From Verrucomicrobiota bacterium (GTDB lineage: Bacteria; Verrucomicrobiota; Verrucomicrobiia; Limisphaerales; JAFMIX01): DNA of 6,787 bases. The notes under the pieces were generated by a model, which made no database searches, was not told the DNA's origin, and saw only the letters and a list, made by a program, of their open reading frames with translations. The position numbers and the translations under genes are program-made. The DNA lies in the NCBI GenBank assembly GCA_026397895.1, contig JAPLTZ010000270.1:1-6787 (forward strand), in the 5' to 3' direction. The stretch's first letter is position 1; each line of letters opens with the position of its first letter. Below, in pieces: positions 1 through 5,654 of this stretch.

Positions 1-18
1 AAAAACAATGGTTCATTG
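1..18 (-). terminator. Possible weak intrinsic terminator of the four-helix-bundle gene
   Basis: On the minus strand, CAATG and CATTG (14-18 and 6-10) can pair as a 5-bp stem with a 3-nt loop. Five T residues follow (plus-strand A run at 1-5). The hairpin overlaps the stop codon of the four-helix-bundle gene and runs to the window edge. The stem is short and AT-rich, so this may be chance. Confidence 0.25.
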
Positions 19-393
19 AGTCGGGCCTTTCTTGGCGGAGATGATGATGGCGGCGAGGATGCGTTTGAGTTGCTGGGCTTCGTCGGTCAATGCGGTGAGT
101 TCCGGGGCGCGGGCGGTCTCGGTGGCGATAAACAGGCGCAGCCAGTAGTGGGTTTCGCGGGCTTCCTTGAGGGCGATGGTGTTCTTGTTGATGAAATCGG
201 CCTTGCTGGCGGCGGCTTGGGCTTCTTCGAGATTCGCGCCGATGCTGGTGGCGGAGCGGAGCAGCTGTCTGGCGAGCATCCGGTCGGCGGAAGGCTTGCT
301 GTCCAGCATCCGGCAAAGCCGCACGACGCGCACGGCAAATTCAAAGGCGCGTTCGCGAATGTCCTGCGGTTTGGCGTCCGGGTTGGTTTTCAT
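13..393 (-). CDS. Four-helix-bundle protein (TIGR02436 / 23S rRNA intervening-sequence protein type)
   Basis: This is a 126-residue, mostly alpha-helical protein with no signal peptide or membrane segment, so it is probably cytoplasmic. The central block, residues 47-87 (RSATSIGANLEEAQAA, then SKADFINKNTIALKEA, then ETHYWLRLF), is the hallmark of the small four-helix-bundle family first seen encoded inside 23S rRNA intervening sequences. Length is normal for the family (about 115-130). The family's biochemical role is not established; related proteins form oligomeric barrels and may bind nucleic acid. The gene is not inside an rRNA here; it follows corA by 42 bp on the same strand, which may allow read-through, but no functional link is evident. 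The ATG start is the first in frame and sits directly after a heptad repeat array (394-421). The stop codon at 13-15 is inside the window, so the gene is complete. Confidence 0.9.
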   Translation of the reverse strand: MKTNPDAKPQDIRERAFEFAVRVVRLCRMLDSKPSADRMLARQLLRSATSIGANLEEAQAAASKADFINKNTIALKEARETHYWLRLFIATETARAPELTALTDEAQQLKRILAAIIISAKKGPTQ

Positions 394-421
394 TTTGCCA
401 TTTGCCTTTTAACTTTTGCCT
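394..421. repeat. Heptad tandem repeat, four units (TTTGCCA-TTTGCCT-TTTAACT-TTTGCCT)
   Basis: Read on the plus strand, 394-400, 401-407, 408-414 and 415-421 are four consecutive 7-mers sharing the frame TTTxxCx. Two are identical (TTTGCCT) and a third differs by one base. On the minus strand they read AGGCAAA, AGTTAAA, AGGCAAA, TGGCAAA, with the ATG of the four-helix-bundle gene immediately after the last unit. The repeats therefore make up the whole proximal leader and supply the only purine-rich, AAGG-like ribosome-binding sequence available. The array is directly visible; its function is unknown. Confidence 0.7.
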
Positions 422-435
422 TGCTCCTGCGCGGT

Positions 436-1434
436 TCAGAACCACTTTTTCTTTTTGAAATACCAGTAGGTGAGCAGGGTGGACACCGCCATGACGCCGC
501 CGGCGACCCAGTAGCCGTGTTCCCAGCTTAACTCCGGCATGTTGTGGAAGTTCATCCCATACCACGTCCCGACCATCATCAGCGGCGTGGTGATCACGGT
601 GATGAGCGTGAGGAGTTTGACGACCTCGCCGGTCTGGTTGGAGGACATGTTCAGGTAAACCTGCAAAATGCCGGTGAGCGAATCGGTGTAGCTCTGGGCG
701 AGTTCGTTGATGTGGAACAGCGCGTCATACACGTCGCGGAAGTAGGGCACAAGGTGGGCACGCACGAGCTTGAACTCGCCGGCGGCGAAGCGCGCGAGGA
801 CTTCGCGTTGCGGGCCGATGATCTGGCGGAGGTGGAGCACTTCCTTCTTCACCTCGAAGATGCGGTTCAGGGTTTTTTGACCGGGGACTTGCAGCGCGAG
901 TTGTTCGAGCTCGGCGATTTCCAGCGAGAGTTCGTCGAGCGCGGGCTTGTAATTTTCCACGATGGAATCCAGCAGCGTGTGAGCGACGCGGTCGGGCGCG
1001 CGGGCGATGTGGGTGGTGGATTTGAGGGCGCGTTCCTCGACCATCGAGACGCTGCGGAGCGGGGCGCGGTGGAAGGTGACGAGAAAATTCTTGCCGAGGA
1101 AAAAATCCAGCTCGCTGGTGGCGAACTGGCCGTTCTGGCGGCTGTAGTCCACCGCGTGGATCACCATGAACAGATACGGCGTGAACAAATCCTCCTCCTT
1201 CGGCGAATACTCCTCCACCTTCGGCGACGGGCTGACGGTGAGACAGTCCTCGATGGACAGCGGGTGGAAATGGAAGACATCCTCCAGCACCGCCTTGGTC
1301 TCCTCCGGCGTGGGATTTTCGAGGTCCACCCAGAGAAAGAGACTGGTGTCCGCGAGCAGCGTGGGCATGAGAAACATCTCGATGTCCTTGGTGTGAAGCC
1401 GCCCTTGAGTGGTGAACGCGAATGATCGGAGCAT
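436..1434 (-). CDS. corA: CorA family Mg2+/Co2+ transport protein
   Basis: The 332-residue protein has standard CorA length and order. An N-terminal cytoplasmic alpha/beta domain (about 1-160, with LWVDLENPTPEE at 34-45 and HPLSIEDCL at 57-65) is followed by a long helical stalk (about 160-270). Two C-terminal membrane helices lie at about 271-291 and 306-326. The signature YGMNF is at 292-296, with GMN at 293-295, the selectivity motif at the mouth of the pentameric pore; the tail ends in a basic KKKKWF. CorA channels admit Mg2+, and often Co2+ or Ni2+, across the inner membrane. The ATG fits the family start (MLRSF) and has an AGGA ribosome-binding sequence 7 nt upstream (1442-1445). The gene lies 84 bp after the rhomboid gene on the same strand and 42 bp before the four-helix-bundle gene. 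No riboswitch-like Mg2+ leader fits in the short upstream gap. Confidence 0.95.
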   Translation of the reverse strand: MLRSFAFTTQGRLHTKDIEMFLMPTLLADTSLFLWVDLENPTPEETKAVLEDVFHFHPLSIEDCLTVSPSPKVEEYSPKEEDLFTPYLFMVIHAVDYSRQNGQFATSELDFFLGKNFLVTFHRAPLRSVSMVEERALKSTTHIARAPDRVAHTLLDSIVENYKPALDELSLEIAELEQLALQVPGQKTLNRIFEVKKEVLHLRQIIGPQREVLARFAAGEFKLVRAHLVPYFRDVYDALFHINELAQSYTDSLTGILQVYLNMSSNQTGEVVKLLTLITVITTPLMMVGTWYGMNFHNMPELSWEHGYWVAGGVMAVSTLLTYWYFKKKKWF

Positions 1435-1465
1435 ACGTCAATCCTGTGCCAAGTTGTCCCGAATC

Positions 1466-1519
1466 TTAAACCGAAACCGCAGGGTGGCAAGTGCCAATTT
1501 TGGCGCACCTGTCTGCGGT
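1466..1519 (-). terminator. Possible hairpin terminator after the rhomboid gene
   Basis: Minus-strand ACCGCAG (1513-1519) pairs perfectly with CTGCGGT (1476-1482). The enclosed stretch contains further self-complementary segments, including GCCAA and TTGGC (1493-1504). The hairpin begins at the rhomboid stop codon and is followed by TTTCGGTTTAAG, a broken T-tract. Position and stem favour termination, but the poor T-run leaves a regulatory role upstream of corA as an alternative. Confidence 0.4.
1485..1504. promoter_or_regulatory. Overlapping inverted repeats of TGCCA/TGGCA upstream of corA
   Basis: TGGCA-ag-TGCCA (1485-1496) is a perfect palindrome with a 2-nt gap. It overlaps a second one, GCCAA-tt-TTGGC (1493-1504). 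Another TGCCAA lies at 1447-1452, close to the corA start. These could be operator half-sites or the loop portion of the rhomboid terminator hairpin. Confidence 0.3.
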
Positions 1520-2661
1520 CAGATTTCCCGGACAAGCGCGTCGGGCGCGGGTTTGGCGGCCATTTTCCGCCATACGAGCCAGAGCAGCAGGCCGGTCGCC
1601 GCGCCGCCGAGGTGTGCCATGGATGAAATTTCGCTGAAGCCGGCGACTTGTTGCGCCGCGCCGACAAACTGGAGCAGAATCCAGAGCGCGAACGCGCCCC
1701 ACGCCGGGATTTGCACCCAACTGTAACGCCAATAATAGCGCAGCATGAAACCCAGCCGCGCCCGCGGAAATTGCAGCGCGTAGAACGCGATCACTCCGGA
1801 GATGCCGCCGCTCGCGCCGATGCAGGGAGTCAGCGAATGCGGCGCGGCGAGGATGTGAAACCAGTCGCCCGCCACCGTCGCCAGCACGAGCAGCAACAGG
1901 AAGCGCCCGCGCCCGAGGTAATCTTCCACGTTGTCGCCGAAGATGAGCAGGAAGTAGAGGTTGCCGATGAGATGCCACGCGCCGCCGTGCAGGAAGAACG
2001 AGGTGAACAAGGTCGCGCCGTGCAACCGCCACGCCTCCGCTGGAATCAGGCCGAATTGTTTGACGACGTTTTCCAGATCGAAGAAGGCCCAGATGCTGAC
2101 GGCGGCGATGATTGCCGCGAGCGACCACGTCAGCCACGGCCAATGTTGGAGCGGATTTGTCTCCGCTTCGACGGGCAGGCCGAACAGAGCGGGGACGGTT
2201 TTCCAATCCTCATCCGGCGACGGGTCCTCGGCGCGCGCGGCTTCGGCGATCTGCTGGACTTTGTAGAGCGCGAGCGCTTCGCGGGCTTCGAGGGGCAGAT
2301 CTTTTTCCGCCATCTCGCCGGGCAGGTGCGCGGGCGGCGGCTTGGGCGGTGCGGCTTCCATTTCGCCGGGATCGAACCACACGAACTCGCAGCGTTTGCA
2401 GACGTCGAGCTTGAGGGCGATGGCCTGCGGCGCGACGGTCACTTCCAGCATGCGCTGGGTGCAGGAAGGGCAAGGGCGGCTGGCAAACCCATTGCCCTCG
2501 CGGACGGCGCCCCACAGTTCGTTGATGAATTTTGGGGCGATGGCTTTGCGCAAAACGGCGAGGCCGACGGCGCGACCGGAGCAGGCGGGGCAGACCCAGA
2601 AGATGCCAAGCTCGTTCTGCGAGCGGTTCAGGCGGCCGGAGCAATTGGGGCAGATGAACAT
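1519..2661 (-). CDS. Rhomboid family intramembrane serine protease with N-terminal zinc-ribbon region
   Basis: The 380-residue protein is a soluble N-terminal metal-binding region joined to a rhomboid protease. Two putative zinc ribbons come first: C4xxC7 with C24xxC27, and C64xxC67 with C88xxC91. The second ends in VWFDPGEME, matching the zf-TFIIB pattern. A charged linker (about 102-170) leads to about six membrane helices starting near 174. Catalytic features are intact: H225 and H230 with N234 (the HxxxxHxxxN pattern of rhomboids), GASG with nucleophile S284, and H350 in AHLGG as the dyad partner. Rhomboids cut single-span membrane proteins within the bilayer; the substrate here is unknown. 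The ribbons presumably face the cytoplasm. The ATG gives a complete first ribbon, although no strong ribosome-binding sequence precedes it. It lies 100 bp after the TonB-dependent receptor gene, beyond a strong terminator. Confidence 0.92.
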   Translation of the reverse strand: MFICPNCSGRLNRSQNELGIFWVCPACSGRAVGLAVLRKAIAPKFINELWGAVREGNGFASRPCPSCTQRMLEVTVAPQAIALKLDVCKRCEFVWFDPGEMEAAPPKPPPAHLPGEMAEKDLPLEAREALALYKVQQIAEAARAEDPSPDEDWKTVPALFGLPVEAETNPLQHWPWLTWSLAAIIAAVSIWAFFDLENVVKQFGLIPAEAWRLHGATLFTSFFLHGGAWHLIGNLYFLLIFGDNVEDYLGRGRFLLLLVLATVAGDWFHILAAPHSLTPCIGASGGISGVIAFYALQFPRARLGFMLRYYWRYSWVQIPAWGAFALWILLQFVGAAQQVAGFSEISSMAHLGGAATGLLLWLVWRKMAAKPAPDALVREI

Positions 2662-2690
2662 GGCGGCGGTTCAGGCTGGGCGACAGTGGA

Positions 2691-2741
2691 ACAAAAAACA
2701 ACCCCGGTGGCAACGGCAACAAGGCCGATTGCAACCGGGGT
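2691..2741 (-). terminator. Strong intrinsic terminator of the TonB-dependent receptor gene
   Basis: On the minus strand, ACCCCGGT (2734-2741) pairs perfectly with ACCGGGGT (2701-2708). The stem continues inward through one mismatch to GCAA/TTGC, a single-base bulge, and CGGC/GCCG, closing on a 6-nt loop. That is 16 base pairs in all. TGTTTTTTG follows the stem (plus-strand A run at 2693-2698). It lies 20 bp after the receptor stop codon and ends about 30 bp before the rhomboid start. The A-run sits on one side only, so it should act only on minus-strand transcription. Confidence 0.85.
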
Positions 2742-2761
2742 GAAACGGAACGTCCGCTGCG

Positions 2762-5539
2762 TCAGAATTTTTTTGTCACCTGCACATACCACTGCCGACC
2801 GTAGGGCTCATGGCTGACGAGAGAGTAGCCTTCGGTCTCTGCGTCGGCGAAGGGCGGGTCAACATCGCCGACATTCTTGACGCCCAAAGTCAGCGTCAAA
2901 TCTTTGGGGAATTCATAATTGAACTGAAGATCAACGGTCACCCAATCGGCCACCTGCGACGAGGGCAGCCCGTAATCAGGGCCGTATTGCTGGTCGAAGG
3001 CGCCGACCCAGTTGACTGTGGCCCCGGCGCCGAAATGGCGATAGTTCCAGAACAGACTCCCGTAGCCGCGCCATTCGGGCGAGTCGTAAGAGCCGGCCAG
3101 TTGAACCAGGCGGCTGGAGGAGGTAACCTGATCTTCGGTGGAGTAGAGCCAGGAAAAATCGGTTTTGAAGGTGAACTCACCCCAACTGGTGGGCTTGGTG
3201 TAGCTGGCGCCCATGTCCACGTATTTGACGATGCGCTTGCCGAGGTTGGACCAGGTGTTGGTGATGGTGGTGATTTCGCCGGTATACGGATTGCGGGCGA
3301 CCATGTCGGGCGCGTAATCGAGGATGTAGGAGTTGGGGAAGCTATCGATGGCTTTTTCCAATTCGATTTGCCCCCAACTGCCGTGCAATTCCAGGCCGGG
3401 GACGAACTTGGGCGTGTATACGAGGCTGGCGCTCCAGTTTTGAGAGGTTTCGGCTTCAAGCGAAGGGTTTCCGGAACGCTGAATCCGGTATTGGCGCGGC
3501 AGGCCATAATAAACAGAATTGGTGTCCGGGTCCACCACGAAGTCATAGGACACGGAAGAGCCGAGGTAAAGTTCCTGCAACGACGGCGCCCGGAAACCCT
3601 GCCCGTAAGAACCCCGGAAAACCAAATCTTCGTGGGGAGAGTATTTGAAGGCAAACTTCGGGGTTACGGCGGTGCCAAAGTCGCTGTAGTGATCCATGCG
3701 TCCGGCCAGCGAAAACTCAAGGCTGCGTATGCCGGGCAGAGCGTTGTCTGCGCCGAAAACGGGAATCAACAGCTCCGCATAGGCCGCTGCCCCGGAGCGC
3801 TGGCCCTGACCGGTGGTGCCGCCTGAGCCGACTTGTCTTTCGGATGTCGTGATGGGGTCGGACTCGTCTGAATAGGTTTCATGGCGTCCATCGGCACCGA
3901 CCGAGATGCGCAGCTTGCCGCCGGGCAAATCGAAGAGTGGGCCGCCAGCGGAGCCGCTGCCCATCATCAGTTCGGTTTCGCCTTTGCGCCAAGGGCTGAA
4001 CTTGAGGCTTTGGATGAGCGCCGGGTTGTTGGCCTGTCCGGGGGCGTAATTGGTGGCGGGCGCGAAAAGGTTGATGGCGGTGGCGGGATCGGTGCTATTG
4101 AGTGCCGCCTGCAGGCGGTCGGCATCAATATAATTCTGGCCGACGGTTTTAGTGGTGTTCGGCATGAACGCAAAATCCATGGCGGCTTCCCATTCGTTGG
4201 CCAGATGGAAATTGATGCCCGGGATAATCCGAAGCGACGTGGAGGTGATGTCGTCAATGCGCGGGCCGAATTCGGTCAGACGATTTCTAAAACTCACATC
4301 GGTGCCCAGAACATTGTAAGGATTGCTGGCCGGCACGATGAATCCCTGGCCGTAGGGGTTGCCGTAGAGATTTGGCGGGTCATCACCGGTGATGGGCGTG
4401 GGTGCGGCAAATGTCCGCGTCCAGGTCCGGCGATAAGAGAAGTCCAGCGAGGCCTCGACGTTTTCGTTGATTTTCCATTGAGTATAAATGTATGCGCCAT
4501 AGCGTTCGAATTCCGGAGAAAGTTTAAGGGAGGGGTTGAAATCGAAATAGTTGCCGCCAGTGCCGTTCACAAAAGAACCATCCGGCAGCATGCGGACCTG
4601 GGGATCATAAATATCGCCTGAAGAGCTAAAAATCAGTCCGCCGTCCGGCGAGAAAAAGTAGCCGGGGCTTGGCCCTAGGTCGCTGGTCCAATCGAAGCCG
4701 CCGCGGGCGCTCTGGTTGGCGGTCGCCGAAAAGGCCCGGTCTTTTTGATCCAGAGAATCCGTGTGCTCGTAATCGAGGTTGACCAGGACACTGACCGTAT
4801 TTTTCTTGTTGTGCAATCCGGCTGTAACGCTGTAGCTCTGCTCAAACATGTCGTTCTTGAAGGTGTTGCCCCAGCGCGAGCTCAGTTCCGCCCCGTCATA
4901 TTCCTTCTTAAGTTTGATGTTGATGACGCCTGCGATGGCATCAGAGCCATAAATTGCCGAAGCACCTTCTGGTAATTCCTCGATAGACTCAATGGCGTCC
5001 AATGGCAGCGAATTCAGGTCGGCGAAAGCATCCGAAATGTTCTGCCCGTAGCCATAAGGTGCGACGCGATGGCCGTTCAACAAAACGAGGGTATATTTCG
5101 CGCCCATACCGCGCAGCGAGGCCCCGGACGAACCCGGCGCAAAACCATTTTGAAACTTGTTGTCCAGCGAGCCGCTGTTTTGTGGCAGCCGCTTGATGAC
5201 TTCGGACAGGGTGGACGCGCCTTGCCGCTTGATATCCTCCGCGGTGATGGCGATGACTGGAACAATCGGCACGGAATCCGAAGTCGGAATCATCGAGCCG
5301 GTGACCAGCACCGTCTTCATCTTCGTCGGCGCGGCGGCATTCGTGCCGGCGAGCTGCGTGGCGATGGCGTCCGGCAGGATGGCGGGCTTGGCCGCCTTGA
5401 TGTCATCCGCGCTGACCGGCGCGACGGGCACAGGCGCGTCGCCGGGCTTGATTTCAGCGGCGGGCAATGTCGTGCCGAACGCGAGTGCAAGCAGGCAGGA
5501 ATGGATGAAGGGTATGGTGGTTGGGTGGCGGAATTGCAT
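2762..5539 (-). CDS. TonB-dependent outer-membrane receptor
   Basis: The 925-residue protein opens with a signal peptide (hydrophobic core about 10-26, likely cleaved near PAA-E at 27-29). A Pro/Ala-rich stretch (about 30-73) and a TonB-box-like segment, KTVLVTGSMIP (75-85), follow. The plug domain runs from about 90 to 215, with SLRGMGAKYTLVLLNGHRV (141-159) and GASAIYGSDAIAGVINI (192-208). The rest is a 22-strand-type beta-barrel ending in the usual aromatic, KKF. Such receptors import scarce ligands (iron chelates, cobalamin, glycans or metals) across the outer membrane using TonB-ExbBD energy. The ligand is not evident. The N-terminal extension is too short for a signalling (STN) domain. 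The ATG has an AAAGG ribosome-binding sequence 9 nt upstream (5549-5553). The gene diverges from tonB-exbB and ends in a strong terminator. It is intact, and sampled parts of the barrel have lower GC than neighbouring genes. Confidence 0.93.
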   Translation of the reverse strand: MQFRHPTTIPFIHSCLLALAFGTTLPAAEIKPGDAPVPVAPVSADDIKAAKPAILPDAIATQLAGTNAAAPTKMKTVLVTGSMIPTSDSVPIVPVIAITAEDIKRQGASTLSEVIKRLPQNSGSLDNKFQNGFAPGSSGASLRGMGAKYTLVLLNGHRVAPYGYGQNISDAFADLNSLPLDAIESIEELPEGASAIYGSDAIAGVINIKLKKEYDGAELSSRWGNTFKNDMFEQSYSVTAGLHNKKNTVSVLVNLDYEHTDSLDQKDRAFSATANQSARGGFDWTSDLGPSPGYFFSPDGGLIFSSSGDIYDPQVRMLPDGSFVNGTGGNYFDFNPSLKLSPEFERYGAYIYTQWKINENVEASLDFSYRRTWTRTFAAPTPITGDDPPNLYGNPYGQGFIVPASNPYNVLGTDVSFRNRLTEFGPRIDDITSTSLRIIPGINFHLANEWEAAMDFAFMPNTTKTVGQNYIDADRLQAALNSTDPATAINLFAPATNYAPGQANNPALIQSLKFSPWRKGETELMMGSGSAGGPLFDLPGGKLRISVGADGRHETYSDESDPITTSERQVGSGGTTGQGQRSGAAAYAELLIPVFGADNALPGIRSLEFSLAGRMDHYSDFGTAVTPKFAFKYSPHEDLVFRGSYGQGFRAPSLQELYLGSSVSYDFVVDPDTNSVYYGLPRQYRIQRSGNPSLEAETSQNWSASLVYTPKFVPGLELHGSWGQIELEKAIDSFPNSYILDYAPDMVARNPYTGEITTITNTWSNLGKRIVKYVDMGASYTKPTSWGEFTFKTDFSWLYSTEDQVTSSSRLVQLAGSYDSPEWRGYGSLFWNYRHFGAGATVNWVGAFDQQYGPDYGLPSSQVADWVTVDLQFNYEFPKDLTLTLGVKNVGDVDPPFADAETEGYSLVSHEPYGRQWYVQVTKKF

Positions 5540-5570
5540 GAGTGACTGCCTTTCTTTGAGTTTCCTTGGT

Positions 5571-5597
5571 AACTGAATGCAGTTTTCTAAACAGTTT
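5571..5597. promoter_or_regulatory. Operator-like cluster of AACTG/CAGTT elements
   Basis: AACTG (5571-5575) and CAGTT (5580-5584) form a perfect inverted repeat around a 4-nt gap. A third copy, CAGTT (5592-5596), lies one helical turn further on and sits inside the palindrome AAACAGTTT (5589-5597). The cluster lies just upstream of the proposed tonB -35 element and 32 bp from the receptor start codon, so a bound protein could affect both genes. Function is inferred only from arrangement. Confidence 0.4.
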
Positions 5598-5600
5598 CGG

Positions 5601-5629
5601 TGGACAGAAGCAATATTTTAATTTATCAA
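5601..5629 (+). promoter_or_regulatory. Putative sigma70-type promoter for tonB-exbB
   Basis: TGGACA (5601-5606, five of six matches to TTGACA) is followed after 17 nt by TATCAA (5624-5629, four of six matches to TATAAT) in the A/T-rich part of the gap. Transcription would start near 5636, about 20 nt before the TTG start and just ahead of AGGAGG. Promoter rules in this phylum are poorly known, so this is tentative. Confidence 0.4.
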
Positions 5630-5644
5630 ACGCGAACAAATTAC

Positions 5645-5650
5645 AGGAGG
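5645..5650 (+). promoter_or_regulatory. Consensus ribosome-binding site that sets the TTG start of tonB
   Basis: A perfect AGGAGG lies 4 nt before TTG at 5655-5657. No in-frame ATG occurs until codon 28, which would delete most of the N-terminal cytoplasmic part, so the TTG is the best start. The 4-nt spacing is slightly tight. Confidence 0.75.
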
Positions 5651-5654
5651 CCGA

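Larger units (their letters stand above)
5540..5654. promoter_or_regulatory. Divergent control region between the receptor and tonB genes
   Basis: This 115-bp gap separates the two divergent start codons and must contain promoters for both directions. The middle (5611-5630) is strongly A/T-rich against a GC-rich background. I see no convincing Fur box (no GATAATGATAATCATTATC-like palindrome) and no room for a cobalamin or other known riboswitch. A convincing minus-strand promoter was not found, although TTGATA and TAAAAT hexamers occur there at poor spacing. Confidence 0.7.

Noticed and set aside
13..393. An rRNA intervening-sequence insertion or a toxin-antitoxin element
   Set aside because: No 23S rRNA sequence flanks the four-helix-bundle gene and no partner gene is visible. 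Free-standing copies of this family are common.
544..1425. 293-codon plus-strand open frame opposite corA
   Set aside because: The opposite frame encodes a textbook CorA with a GMN motif. This frame has shadow-like composition (Gly, Glu, Val, Arg and His rich) and no recognisable domain.
1648..2817. 389-codon plus-strand open frame opposite the rhomboid gene
   Set aside because: It lies across the rhomboid coding region and the terminator. It is rich in Arg, Gly, Ala and Glu as expected from a GC-rich antisense frame, and shows no family motif.
2810..3826. 338-codon plus-strand open frame opposite the receptor barrel
   Set aside because: It is fully inside the receptor gene, which has a signal peptide, plug motifs and a barrel-type C-terminus. 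No domain or ribosome-binding logic supports the antisense frame.
5611..5630. Possible Fur box in the A/T-rich part of the divergent gap
   Set aside because: The stretch is A/T-rich but lacks the GATAAT-type palindromic hexamers. It is better explained as promoter DNA.
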